Positions 1-10,749 are shown, counted from the stretch's first letter. The stretch is DNA of 64,000 nt from Pseudomonas sp. FP1742 (GCF_030687145.1 NZ_CP117460.1:5828001-5892000); one strand, 5' to 3'. Notes: a model not told the origin generated them from the letters alone. Numbers and translations: made by a program.

Positions 1-1
1 G

Positions 2-661
2 GGCAGCTTCGCTGCAGATCGTAAATCCGCGCTGATTACCGGCGTACCGATTCGCCAGGAAGTCCATCACGAGAAGCGTTTCTTCAACGGCATTACCGTT
101 GTCGGCGAAGGCGATGGCACGTACCTGAAGCAAAAACTGGTGCCGTTCGGCGAATACGTTCCGTTGCAGGAAGTCTTGCGCGGCCTGATCGCCTTCTTCG
201 ACCTGCCGATGTCCGACTTTGCCCGCGGGCCAGCCGATCAACCGCTGCTGCAGGCCAAGGGTTATCAGATTGCGCCGTACATCTGCTATGAAGTGGTCTA
301 CCCGGAATTCGCCGCCGGCCTCGCCGCCCGCAGCGATTTGCTGCTGACCATCAGCAACGACACCTGGTTCGGCACCTCGATCGGCCCGCTGCAACACTTG
401 CAGATGGCGCAGATGCGCGCACTTGAGGCGGGCCGCTGGATGATCCGGGCCACCAACAACGGCGTAACCGGCCTGATCAACCCGTTTGGCCAGATCACCG
501 CCAGGATTCCGCAATTCGAACGCGGCATCCTGTACGGCGAAGTGGTGCCGATGCACAACCTGACGCCGTATCTGCAATGGCGTTCGTGGCCGCTGATCAT
601 CATTTGCCTACTGTTGTTTGGCTGGGCGTTGATGGCCAACCGAATGGCGAAGACCGTTTGA
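2..661 (+). CDS. lnt: Apolipoprotein N-acyltransferase, C-terminal part (5' end outside window)
   Basis: This is the C-terminal part of Lnt, the inner-membrane enzyme that adds the third acyl chain to the N-terminal cysteine of lipoproteins so they can enter the Lol pathway. The reading frame is open from base 2. The nitrilase-like domain is visible: KLVPFGEYVP carries the catalytic-lysine region and ICYEVVYPEF the catalytic-cysteine region, followed by SNDTWFG. One hydrophobic segment (PLIIICLLLFGWALM) near the end is the last transmembrane helix. The gene converges on the YdcF-like gene, separated by a 12-bp stem-loop. Family assignment is secure; the N-terminal membrane part cannot be seen. 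Confidence 0.95.
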   Translation, partial: GSFAADRKSALITGVPIRQEVHHEKRFFNGITVVGEGDGTYLKQKLVPFGEYVPLQEVLRGLIAFFDLPMSDFARGPADQPLLQAKGYQIAPYICYEVVYPEFAAGLAARSDLLLTISNDTWFGTSIGPLQHLQMAQMRALEAGRWMIRATNNGVTGLINPFGQITARIPQFERGILYGEVVPMHNLTPYLQWRSWPLIIICLLLFGWALMANRMAKTV

Positions 662-671
662 CTCAGGCCCG

Positions 672-699
672 GTGATCATTCCCCTGCGGGAATGATCAC
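672..699. terminator. Stem-loop between convergent lnt and ydcF-like gene
   Basis: A perfect 12-bp stem (672-683 with 688-699) and a CTGC loop lie between two convergent genes. The right arm contains the stop codon of the minus-strand gene. Neither side has a clear T-run, so it may act as a shared processing or termination hairpin rather than a classical terminator. Confidence 0.5.
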
Positions 700-1475
700 T
701 CCTCAACGGGCTCGCCTCGATAGAACATCCAATACCCGACCTGCCCCACGGCCTCATTCATCAACTGCCCCGATTGCCAGATCGATTTGAACTCCGGCAT
801 CCAGCCACCCAGTGGCCGGGCATTGTCCACGCCTAAAAACCCCACTGGCGCCGGCACCACCTCAAATCCGGCCTGCTCAAAGCTCCAGACCGCTCGCGGC
901 ATGTGCCACGCCTGAGTCACGACCACCACTCGCTTGATTCCCTGCGGCAACAACACTTGGGCGCTGAACTGCGCATTTTCCCAGGTTGTGCGGCTGCGCC
1001 CTTCCTGCCAGCGCACCGTCACGCCAAAATCATCGAGCAACGAGTCCGCCATCAACTGCGCTTCAGTGGGCGGTGTACCGTAATGCAGGCCACCGCTGGT
1101 CAGAATCGGCAAGCCGGACGCCTTGGCCAGGCGTGCCGCATAGCGCTCACGCCCCAGACCTACGCCGGTCGGCTGGTCGACACCCCAGGCCAGGTCGCCA
1201 CGCTCACGCCCCGAACCCAGCACCACAATCGCGTCGGCGCGCTGGCCCAGAGTGGCCCACTCCTCGCGCACGAGCGGCGGCTCGCGCTCCAGAGCCCGGG
1301 CACTCCACTCCACCATCACTGGCAGGCTCATCAACCAGAAGCCGCCCACGCCCAGAACGAAGCACACTCCCGCCAGCCTCGGCCTGGAACGGCGCCACCA
1401 CCAGGCGAGCACGAGTAACAGCAAAAGAATGCCGGGCGGCAATAGAAGTTGTTTAATGAAATAACGAAAAGGCAT
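696..1475 (-). CDS. YdcF/ElyC-family (DUF218) membrane protein
   Basis: A 259-residue protein with two N-terminal hydrophobic segments (about residues 10-25 and 33-53), then a DUF218 domain: ADAIVVLGSGRE, TSGGLHYGTPPTEAQ, SRTTWENA and VVVVTQAWHMPRA. The family includes E. coli ElyC/SanA/YdcF, implicated in envelope integrity and lipid-carrier metabolism; the exact reaction is unsettled. It probably lies in the inner membrane with the domain in the periplasm. A 10-bp stem-loop overlaps its start codon. The family call is solid, the function is not known. Confidence 0.85.
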   Translation of the reverse strand: MPFRYFIKQLLLPPGILLLLLVLAWWWRRSRPRLAGVCFVLGVGGFWLMSLPVMVEWSARALEREPPLVREEWATLGQRADAIVVLGSGRERGDLAWGVDQPTGVGLGRERYAARLAKASGLPILTSGGLHYGTPPTEAQLMADSLLDDFGVTVRWQEGRSRTTWENAQFSAQVLLPQGIKRVVVVTQAWHMPRAVWSFEQAGFEVVPAPVGFLGVDNARPLGGWMPEFKSIWQSGQLMNEAVGQVGYWMFYRGEPVEE

Positions 1476-1498
1476 CGGGCATCTCCATAGATGCCCGA
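1475..1498 (-). promoter_or_regulatory. Hairpin overlapping the start of the ydcF-like gene
   Basis: A perfect 10-bp inverted repeat (1475-1484 with 1489-1498, loop CCAT) sits directly on the minus-strand start. Read on the minus strand, the GGAG that would serve as ribosome binding site lies in and beside the loop, and the A of the ATG closes the stem. It could limit translation initiation. This is structural inference only. Confidence 0.4.
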
Positions 1499-1581
1499 AG
1501 CCTAAGTGGGTTAACGCAATGCGACAACAAATGCGGAAGGACTTTATTTCAAAAAACCATATGCGATGGTTTCAAGTGTCC

Positions 1582-1902
1582 TTACTTGAACTGCAGAGAC
1601 CGGACCTTTACCGCGCCTCCGCCGGGTGTCTTATCCTTGAGCCAGATGATCTTGGCCGTACGTGGTGCCTCGAGTTGCTTCACTGCTGCTGACAAGCATC
1701 CGTGCGTTTCACGTTCACTGCGGTCCAGATAGGCCTTGACCAGTTCAAACTCTGCGGGGGTCAAACCACGCAGTTCCAGCTCCAGGGGACGCTCGTCACG
1801 AAGCCGTCCAGCGGTTTTGGCCGCGTCCAGGGCCATTGCAAGACGGTCGATCAGTCTTTCGTACAGCTCCGGTTTTGTAGCTTTTTGCTGTGAATCAACC
1901 AT
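1582..1902 (-). CDS. Small conserved Pseudomonas protein of unknown function, upstream of leuS
   Basis: A 106-residue soluble, charged protein. The N-terminal half is helical (YERLIDRLAMALDAAK, LTPAEFELVKAYLDRS) and faintly recalls the helical part of DUF1451/YbeL proteins. The zinc ribbon of that family is absent, so the link is weak. There is no signal peptide or membrane segment. The start is supported by GAGG a few bases before the ATG. Its place between a YdcF-like gene and leuS matches the position of a hypothetical gene in P. aeruginosa as I recall it. I do not recognise a function. Confidence 0.7.
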   Translation of the reverse strand: MVDSQQKATKPELYERLIDRLAMALDAAKTAGRLRDERPLELELRGLTPAEFELVKAYLDRSERETHGCLSAAVKQLEAPRTAKIIWLKDKTPGGGAVKVRSLQFK

Positions 1903-2023
1903 CCATCACCTCATTGAAGATAAGACTCACTCCCCTTTTAGAGCTTAGCCTCACTGAAAAAACCGGCTGAACGCCGCGACCAACGGCCCTCGGGGCGGAA
2001 ACTGGCCACACCCTTGTGTGTAA

Positions 2024-4789
<2,766 letters not shown>

Positions 4790-4798
4790 ATTGGATCG

Positions 4799-4820
4799 GG
4801 CGCCAGGTGAGCCTGGCGCC
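4799..4820 (+). terminator. GC-rich stem-loop between leuS and lptE
   Basis: GGCGCCAGG pairs perfectly with CCTGGCGCC around a TGAG loop, ten bases after the leuS stop. No T-run follows, so it is more likely a processing or 3'-end-stabilising hairpin than a strong terminator. It could uncouple leuS and lptE mRNA levels. Confidence 0.45.
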
Positions 4821-4877
4821 GAGTAAAACCTTTCGGGTCGCTTGACCGGCCCACATGGTTTCAAGGGGAGCAACAAG

Positions 4878-5483
4878 ATGATCAAACGCAATTTGCTGGT
4901 GATGGGCCTTGCTGTCCTGCTGAGCGCCTGCGGTTTCCAGCTGCGCGGCACCGGCACCACCGAACTGGCGATCAAGGAACTCGACCTGAGCGCCCGCAAT
5001 GCCTACGGCGAAACCGTGACACAATTGCGTCAGGTACTGGAAAGCAGCGGCGTCCGGGTCTACACCGGCGCACCTTACAAACTGGTGCTGACCGATGAGC
5101 AGGAAAGCCAGCGCATCCTCAGCTATGCCGGTGCCGGCCGTACTGGCGAGTACCAGGTGAACACCGTGCTCAATTACGACATCCGTGGTCAGGGTGACCT
5201 GCCACTGCTGAGCGACAAGCTTGAAGTGCAGAAGGTGTTCATCCACGACGGCAACAACCTGGTGGGCTCCGACCAGGAAGCCAACGATGCCCGCAAGGAC
5301 ATTCGTCGTGAACTGGTTCAACGCATGATGCTGCGTCTGCAACAGCTCACCCCGACTCAGTTGGAACAGCTGCAACAGACCGCCGACGCCCGGGCCAAGG
5401 CTGAAGCCGCCGCGCTGGAAGCGGCGCAGAAGGCTGAAGCGGAGACTCCGCGTCAGTCGCCTGTCGAACTGCCCCGGCAGTAA
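4878..5483 (+). CDS. lptE: LPS-assembly lipoprotein LptE
   Basis: Outer-membrane lipoprotein that plugs the LptD barrel and helps insert lipopolysaccharide. It has 201 residues with a signal peptide and lipobox LLSAC (Cys18), then the typical start of the mature protein (GFQLRGTG). The C-terminus is an Ala/Glu/Lys-rich tail, as in other Pseudomonas LptE proteins. The start at 4878 is chosen over the in-frame upstream start because AAGGGGAG precedes it and the signal peptide begins there. It lies between leuS and holA, the conserved order (leuS-lptE-holA) in gamma-proteobacteria. Confidence 0.95.
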   Translation: MIKRNLLVMGLAVLLSACGFQLRGTGTTELAIKELDLSARNAYGETVTQLRQVLESSGVRVYTGAPYKLVLTDEQESQRILSYAGAGRTGEYQVNTVLNYDIRGQGDLPLLSDKLEVQKVFIHDGNNLVGSDQEANDARKDIRRELVQRMMLRLQQLTPTQLEQLQQTADARAKAEAAALEAAQKAEAETPRQSPVELPRQ

Positions 5484-5490
5484 GACTTAC

Positions 5491-5508
5491 GGGGCGCTCA
5501 GGCGCCCC
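5491..5508 (+). terminator. Short GC stem-loop between lptE and holA
   Basis: GGGGCGC pairs with GCGCCCC around a TCAG loop in the 39-base lptE-holA gap. There is no T-run. It resembles an intercistronic hairpin that tunes the relative expression of the two genes; weak terminator activity is possible. Confidence 0.4.
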
Positions 5509-5522
5509 GTTCGCCTCTTCTT

Positions 5523-6560
5523 ATGAAACTCGCCCCCGCCCAACTCGGCAAACACCTGCAAGGCGCTCTTGCGCCGGTCTACATCATCAGTGGCGATGAC
5601 CCACTGCTGTGTCAGGAAGCCGCCGACGCGATTCGCGCCGCTGCTCGCCAACAAGGTTTCGATGAACGCCAGGTCTTCGCCGCCGACGCCAGTTTCGACT
5701 GGGGTACGCTGCTGCAGGCTGGTGCAAGCATGTCGCTGTTCGCCGAAAAACGTCTTCTGGAACTGCGCCTGCCCTCCGGCAAACCTGGTGACAAAGGCGC
5801 CGCCGCGCTCATCGAATACTGCTCGCGCCCGGCCGAAGACACGCTGCTGCTGATCAGCCTGCCCAAGCTCGACGGTAGCGCGCAGAAAACCAAGTGGGGC
5901 AAGGCGCTGGTCGAAGGTCCGCAGACCCAGTTCGTACAGATCTGGCCAGTGGACACCAACCAGTTGCCGAGCTGGATTCGTCAACGCCTGTCCCAGGCCG
6001 GGCTGTCCGCCAGCCAGGATGCCGTCGAACTGATCGCCGCCCGGGTCGAGGGCAACCTGCTGGCTGCCGCCCAGGAAATCGAAAAGCTCAAGCTGATGGC
6101 CGAGGGCGGCCAGATCACGGTCGAAACCGTGCAAGCGGCGGTGGCCGACAGCGCGCGCTTCGATGTCTTCGGTTTGACCGACGCGATCCTCAACGGCGAA
6201 GCCGCTCATGCCCTGCGCATGCTCGAAGGGCTACGCGGCGAAGGTGTCGAACCACCGGTGATTCTCTGGGCGCTGGCCCGTGAACTGCGCCTGCTGGCCA
6301 ACCTGTCGTTGCAATACAGCCAGGGCGTGCCGCTGGACAAAGCCTTCAGCCAGGCCCGACCGCCGGTCTGGGACAAGCGCAAACCGCTGATGAGCAAGGC
6401 ACTGCAGCGCTACTCGGCGCAACGCTGGGCGCAGTTGCTGCTCGAAGCGCAACGCATCGACGCACAAATCAAAGGCCAGGCGGCGGGCTCGCCGTGGATG
6501 AGTTTGAGCCGGTTGACGTTGTTGATGGCAGGCCAGCGGCTGACCTTGCCTGCCGAGTAA
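5523..6560 (+). CDS. holA: DNA polymerase III, delta subunit
   Basis: The delta subunit is the wrench of the clamp loader that opens the beta sliding clamp. Its 345 residues match the family length. Visible features: the N-terminal PVYIISGDDPLLCQEAADAIR, an AAA-like fold without a working P-loop (normal for delta), ARVEGNLLAAAQEIEKLKL in the middle domain, and a helical C-terminal domain. No clear Shine-Dalgarno sequence is seen before the ATG, which follows a CT-rich stretch. It is the last gene of the leuS-lptE-holA group, and a long palindromic repeat lies downstream. Confidence 0.95.
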   Translation: MKLAPAQLGKHLQGALAPVYIISGDDPLLCQEAADAIRAAARQQGFDERQVFAADASFDWGTLLQAGASMSLFAEKRLLELRLPSGKPGDKGAAALIEYCSRPAEDTLLLISLPKLDGSAQKTKWGKALVEGPQTQFVQIWPVDTNQLPSWIRQRLSQAGLSASQDAVELIAARVEGNLLAAAQEIEKLKLMAEGGQITVETVQAAVADSARFDVFGLTDAILNGEAAHALRMLEGLRGEGVEPPVILWALARELRLLANLSLQYSQGVPLDKAFSQARPPVWDKRKPLMSKALQRYSAQRWAQLLLEAQRIDAQIKGQAAGSPWMSLSRLTLLMAGQRLTLPAE

Positions 6561-6570
6561 GCACGCCCTC

Positions 6571-6703
6571 TGTAGCAGCTGGCGAAGCCTGCGTTCGGCT
6601 GCGAAGCAGTCGTAAACCCTGAATCCGGGATCATCCTGACACACTGCATTGTCTGACTTGACGACTGCTGCACAGCCGAACGCAGGCTCCGCCAGCTGCT
6701 ACA
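6571..6703. repeat. ~133-bp imperfect palindromic intergenic repeat (type A)
   Basis: The left arm (TGTAGCAGCTGGCGAAGCCT onward, to about 6613) is nearly the reverse complement of the right arm (from about 6659 to 6703). They flank a ~45-base unpaired centre. It lies just after holA. A truncated copy of one arm occurs near 43925. This is a dispersed non-coding repeat able to form a very long hairpin, of the kind found between Pseudomonas genes. Confidence 0.8.
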
Positions 6704-6804
6704 GGGTGGTCGGCGAAAGGTCCTACGCAATGTGGGACTAGACAGAACCCCAACTTCGGCCGATGATTTGCCCCGCAATATCCACTCACTTGCGAGAGAT
6801 CATC

Positions 6805-6969
6805 ATGAGCAAAAAGCCATCCAGGCATGGCCCCAACAAGGCCAAATCCATCATCGCCCAGCCACTGTTCCGCAGCCGTCAGGAACGAGCCGGCAAGGGC
6901 AAAGGCAGCTACCGCCGCGAAGCCTTCCAGTCTAATAGCTGGGAGGCTTCTTACTTTCTGGCGGCTTGA
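6805..6969 (+). CDS. arfA: Alternative ribosome-rescue factor ArfA
   Basis: A 54-residue protein matching ArfA, the backup for tmRNA: it binds ribosomes stalled on mRNAs without a stop codon and recruits RF2 to release the peptide. The diagnostic core is PLFRSRQERAGKGKGSYRR followed by NSWEAS. The N-terminal half is basic. The start at 6805 is chosen over the ATG at 6763 because family proteins begin MSxx a few residues before the conserved core; GAGAG lies upstream. The last codons form a strong stem-loop (see the separate feature), as in E. coli arfA, where it causes production from truncated, stop-less mRNA. Confidence 0.9.
   Translation: MSKKPSRHGPNKAKSIIAQPLFRSRQERAGKGKGSYRREAFQSNSWEASYFLAA
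6920..6959 (+). promoter_or_regulatory. Hairpin plus T-rich tract inside the arfA coding end
   Basis: An 11-bp stem (6920-6930 with 6939-6949, one G-T wobble) and an 8-base loop are followed by the T-rich stretch CTTCTTACTTTCT. The whole structure lies before the stop codon at 6967-6969. In E. coli and other proteobacteria an equivalent hairpin truncates arfA mRNA by termination or RNase III cleavage, so the peptide is tagged and destroyed while tmRNA works and accumulates when it fails. Confidence 0.75.
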
Positions 6970-7027
6970 TTCCCCGCGCTCTTTGCCCCTAGCAACACCT
7001 CCCCAACTTCCCTGCCGACAATCCTTG

Positions 7028-7993
7028 TTACTGAGTCTGATCAGCCACACGAAACGTAAACGTGGCGGACTGTTCCAGCGTTTGAGGCAATGGAATGGAA
7101 ATGATCGGTATCGTGACGCCCGTCAACTCCCGGAAACGCCGTTGGTAAAACTGTGCTCCCGCAAGACCTGTTGGCCTTGTGTAGAAAAACGCTTGAATCG
7201 GTAATTGGCCAGGTATGTTCTGCGCCCACGTTTTAAGTTTCGTGTCATTGGGAGTATTAAAGGCCTCAGGGGAAATGAGGCGTCCAGCGCGCATGCCTTC
7301 CAGAAATCGCGAAGCTGCAGCATTATTTGCAGAGTCCCGGACGTTGAATGAACACATCGATTCGTACTTATTACCTGTAGAAGCATCCCTCCGATATTTC
7401 GCTTCCCACTTCGCTGCAGTATCGATGATCGGGTTCTGCTGCTCGCAACTCTTGCTCACTGTCGGATATCTCGGATGTGCTCCGCAGCCCCCGTCCGGCC
7501 GGGCGTTGGAGGAGCCATCCACCGGAAAAAAGCACAGTATTTCTATATTCAGTTTCCCCGCCGGGGTGCTCAGGATTGGATAGAAAATAAAGCCACTGTC
7601 ATAGGTATAAGCAAGTCGCTTCACCTTGTAGTCAGAGCGAAAGTAGGTAAAAGACACACCGCCATTGGCTTCCGAAGTCGGGCTCGGGTTCCAGGCATCA
7701 AAATGGGTAGAAGGCACCGTACCGCGCATCAAAAGGCCAGTACAAAGAAACGCCGGCTTAGAGGCGGAGCCACAATTATCCCGAGTATCTCGATATCGTT
7801 TCTCCAACTCAGCCGCAACCTGCGCTCCTGTCATGGTCGCTGAAAAGGACGCTACAGACTCTGTCGCAGAAGGACTGCTTGTCATCGAGCCGGCACTTAC
7901 TTGAAGACTTTTCGCTGCCTGGGTATTAGTCGGATTGCTTGCCGAACAACCGGCCAGCAGAAGAGCTATAAGCAAGGGAAGTAATCGCTTCAT
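7028..7993 (-). CDS. Secreted lipoprotein resembling the halovibrin HvnA family
   Basis: A 321-residue predicted lipoprotein: hydrophobic signal, lipobox LLAGC (Cys16), then a Ser/Thr-rich linker of about 35 residues. The mature domain has several cysteines (DNCGS, AFLCTG, EILCFFPVD, GGCGAHP, SKSCEQQ, SMCSFNVRD) and many aromatics, typical of an exported disulphide-bonded protein. The pattern SPTSEANGGVSFTYFRSDYK and the NIPGQLPIQAFFY region recall proteins annotated halovibrin HvnA; Vibrio fischeri halovibrins are secreted NAD-glycohydrolases. That name is from memory and tentative. The ATG at 7993 is preferred over an upstream TTG. It is a single gene between arfA and a lytic transglycosylase, possibly acquired. 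Confidence 0.5.
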   Translation of the reverse strand: MKRLLPLLIALLLAGCSASNPTNTQAAKSLQVSAGSMTSSPSATESVASFSATMTGAQVAAELEKRYRDTRDNCGSASKPAFLCTGLLMRGTVPSTHFDAWNPSPTSEANGGVSFTYFRSDYKVKRLAYTYDSGFIFYPILSTPAGKLNIEILCFFPVDGSSNARPDGGCGAHPRYPTVSKSCEQQNPIIDTAAKWEAKYRRDASTGNKYESMCSFNVRDSANNAAASRFLEGMRAGRLISPEAFNTPNDTKLKTWAQNIPGQLPIQAFFYTRPTGLAGAQFYQRRFRELTGVTIPIISIPLPQTLEQSATFTFRVADQTQ

Positions 7994-8235
7994 CTTGGCA
8001 CTCGTTTTCAAGGAATGATCAGGCGTAGAAACTGTTTTTTCTCCTACGTAAGGCTATTCAACACCTCCAAACTGCGGGCCGAATAGCTGCTAAATCTGAC
8101 AGTTGAAGAGAGAGATAAATGGGGCTAGGTTATTCAGCGACCTGACAAGTCGCAGTCCAAATGTTTGCCAGGCAACCGATTCACTCGGCAGGCATGTTAA
8201 GGTCTGCACCTGATTCGTATCCTCTGGACCTGTGC

Positions 8236-9558
8236 ATGCCCCTTTGTCTTTCCCGTCGTTGGCACCTTCGCCAATTGATAGCTGCCTCCAGCCTCGTTCT
8301 GCTTGTCGCCTGCGCGGAAAAACCCACCGCCGCCGACGCCCAGCCGCTTCAGACCCGAACCGTTGCAACGGCCCCTGCGGTCATTCCGCCAGTGGTTCCG
8401 ACCGGTGAGGATCTCGATATCCAGCCTACCCAGACCTTTGCCGAATGGCAGGCGGGTTTTCGCAAGGACGCCCTGGCCGCCGGTATTCGCGCCGATCTGT
8501 TCGACCGCGTATTTGCCAATGTCAGCGTGGACAACAGCGTAATCAATGCCGACCGCAGCCAGCCGGAATTCACTCGCCCGGTGTGGGAATACCTCGATGG
8601 CGCGCTGTCGCCGCTGCGGGTACGCAAGGGTCAGGCCCTGGTCAGCCAGTACGCTGACATCCTGCAAAGCATCGAACAGCGCTATGGCGTGGACCGCCAG
8701 GCACTGGTCGCGGTGTGGGGCATGGAGAGCAATTTCGGTCAGTTCCAGGGCAACAAGTCAGTGATCAACTCCCTGGCGACCCTGGCCTATGAAGGTCGAC
8801 GTCCGGGCTTTGCTCATGCGCAGCTGATTGCTGCCCTGCAAATCCTGCAACAGGGCGATATCGAACCCGAGAAAATGCTCGGTTCCTGGGCCGGTGCCAT
8901 GGGGCAGACCCAGTTCATTCCGACGACCTATAACACCCATGCCGTGGACTTCGACGGCGATGGCCGCCGTGACATCTGGAACAGCTCCGCTGATGCATTG
9001 GCCTCGACCGCGCACTACCTGCAAAGCTCCGGCTGGCAGAAAGGCCAGCCATGGGGCTTCGAAGCGCAACTGCCAAGCAACTTCAATTACGCCCTGGCCG
9101 ATGGCTCGATTCGCAAAAGCGTTGCCGAGTGGCAGCAACTGGGCGTTACGTTGCCCAATGACGGCCAGGTTCCGCCAGGTTCCGAACACTTGTCGGCCGC
9201 CCTGCTGCTGCCGGCTGGCTATCGTGGCCCGGCATTTCTGGTCCTCGATAACTTCCGCGCGATCCTCAAATACAACAACTCTTCGTCCTACGCTCTGGCC
9301 GTGAATCTGCTGTCCGAACGCTTCAATGGCGGCGGCCTGATCAACGGTCTATGGCCAAAAGATGACTTGCCGCTGAGCCGTACCGAACGAATCGAGCTGC
9401 AAACCCTGCTGAGCGCCCGCAACTACGACGCTGGCACCCCCGACGGGATTATCGGCGCCAATACCCGCAAAGCGATCCGCAGTGCACAGCAGTCGTTTGG
9501 CTGGCCCGCGGACGGGTATCCGACGCACAAGTTGCTCGAAAGTCTGCGGAACCGTTAA
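8236..9558 (+). CDS. Lytic murein transglycosylase, MltB/SltB family, with peptidoglycan-binding domain
   Basis: A 440-residue outer-membrane lipoprotein that cleaves glycan strands with formation of 1,6-anhydroMurNAc. It has a signal peptide with lipobox LVAC (Cys26). The catalytic domain carries WGMESNFG with the acidic residue at Glu164, then SWAGAMGQTQFIPTTY and FDGDGRRDIWNS, all typical of the MltB family. A C-terminal PG_binding_1 domain ends the protein (LLSARNYDAGTPDGIIGANT). The ATG at 8236 is preferred because it puts the signal peptide at the N-terminus; an in-frame start lies 75 bases upstream. It corresponds to the SltB3-type enzyme of P. aeruginosa; a second family member is at 15180-16190. 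Confidence 0.9.
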   Translation: MPLCLSRRWHLRQLIAASSLVLLVACAEKPTAADAQPLQTRTVATAPAVIPPVVPTGEDLDIQPTQTFAEWQAGFRKDALAAGIRADLFDRVFANVSVDNSVINADRSQPEFTRPVWEYLDGALSPLRVRKGQALVSQYADILQSIEQRYGVDRQALVAVWGMESNFGQFQGNKSVINSLATLAYEGRRPGFAHAQLIAALQILQQGDIEPEKMLGSWAGAMGQTQFIPTTYNTHAVDFDGDGRRDIWNSSADALASTAHYLQSSGWQKGQPWGFEAQLPSNFNYALADGSIRKSVAEWQQLGVTLPNDGQVPPGSEHLSAALLLPAGYRGPAFLVLDNFRAILKYNNSSSYALAVNLLSERFNGGGLINGLWPKDDLPLSRTERIELQTLLSARNYDAGTPDGIIGANTRKAIRSAQQSFGWPADGYPTHKLLESLRNR

Positions 9559-9563
9559 AAGCG

Positions 9564-9649
9564 TCGCGGGCAAGCCCGCTCCCACAGGATCAAGGTGTAC
9601 GCGAATATGGTATTCGCCTTTGAACTTGTGGGAGCGGGCTTGCCCGCGA
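9564..9649. repeat. REP pair (inverted Pseudomonas REP elements)
   Basis: Two 23-base arms (9564-9586 and 9627-9649) read TCGCGGGCAAGCCCGCTCCC-type and its reverse complement, separated by about 40 bases. Each arm also contains an internal palindrome (GCGGGCAAGCCCGC). It lies between two converging genes and may serve as a transcription end or gyrase/IHF-type site. Confidence 0.85.
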
Positions 9650-9674
9650 AGACTGACTGTCAGGCAGTAACGAT

Positions 9675-10625
9675 CTAACGCTTGATCACCACATCCTGCT
9701 CCAGCACCAATGTCTTGCTTCCCGCATCCAACCGGACCAACGCCCCCATCGGCAACGTCAGGTTCGGGTCACAGTGCCCGCTGCGCCATCCGGCCAGCAC
9801 GGGTATGCGCAACGGTGCGAAGGTCTGCTTGAGCAGGCCCTCCAACGCGATCGTGTCCACACCCGCCACATCCCCCACCAGAACCCCGCGCAACTTGTGC
9901 AGCGTGCCTGCCAGACGCAAATGGGTCAGCAGCCGATCGATGCGATACAGCGGCTCGTTGATGTCCTCGATGAACAGAATGGCGCCCTCGGCATCAATCT
10001 CGTAAGGCGTGCCCATGGTCGCGGCAATCATCGACAGATTACCCCCCAGCAAGCGCCCGTGAGCGACGCCTGGCGAGAGGGTCGTCAATGGGTAAGCCAG
10101 CGGATGCGTCAACACGCTATCCGCCTTCACCTGCCCGCGCAGCATGTTGAAAAATGAAAACTCGGTGGGCTGCTGCTTGTCACCCAGCAGATCGGCATTG
10201 AGCATCGGACCATGGAAGGTCACGAACCCTGCGTAACGGCTGATAGCCAGATGCAGCGCAGTGACGTCGCTATAGCCGATGAACGGTTTGGCGTTGTTGC
10301 GCAGTAATTCGAAATCGATACGATCGAGCAAACGCGGCGTACCGTAACCGCCACGCAGACAGATGATGGCGTCGACCTCGCTGTCGGCAAATGCCGCGTG
10401 CAAGTCATTGAGCCGCACGTCATCGCTGCCGGCCAGATAGCCGTCTTTCTCATAAACGCCGGGAAATACTCGTAGCGAATAGCCGCGAGCACGCATCCAG
10501 GCAATGGCTTTATCGGTGTCCAGAGCAGCGGGGCCGGCAGGCGCAATGACGCCGATCCGCCCTTCAGGCGGCAAGGCCGGAACAGGGACGTGAGGACAAA
10601 GGGTGTGGGTCGGTCGAGCAGTCAT
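9675..10625 (-). CDS. LD-carboxypeptidase (peptidase family S66)
   Basis: A 316-residue cytoplasmic serine peptidase that would remove the terminal D-alanine from murein tetrapeptides during recycling. S66 hallmarks are present: IGVIAPAGPA at the N-terminus, CLRGGYGTPRLLD, GYSDVTA with the putative nucleophile Ser119, the Glu-bearing LFIEDINEPLYRIDR, and the His-bearing SGHCDPNLTLPMGA. The triad Ser-Glu-His is therefore complete. MccF-type microcin-immunity proteins share this fold; the neighbourhood of wall-active genes favours murein recycling. It is a single-gene unit, converging with the upstream transglycosylase. Confidence 0.85.
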   Translation of the reverse strand: MTARPTHTLCPHVPVPALPPEGRIGVIAPAGPAALDTDKAIAWMRARGYSLRVFPGVYEKDGYLAGSDDVRLNDLHAAFADSEVDAIICLRGGYGTPRLLDRIDFELLRNNAKPFIGYSDVTALHLAISRYAGFVTFHGPMLNADLLGDKQQPTEFSFFNMLRGQVKADSVLTHPLAYPLTTLSPGVAHGRLLGGNLSMIAATMGTPYEIDAEGAILFIEDINEPLYRIDRLLTHLRLAGTLHKLRGVLVGDVAGVDTIALEGLLKQTFAPLRIPVLAGWRSGHCDPNLTLPMGALVRLDAGSKTLVLEQDVVIKR

Positions 10626-10749
10626 CCATGATTCTCCCTGTGTGAATGCTTCAGCACACAGTAGTCAGGAACGGAAATAAACAAAAGAGGGTCAGTCGCA
10701 CCACGGTTTGCAGGAAAAGACTGAAGAGGCTGTGGCACCGCCAATGAAA

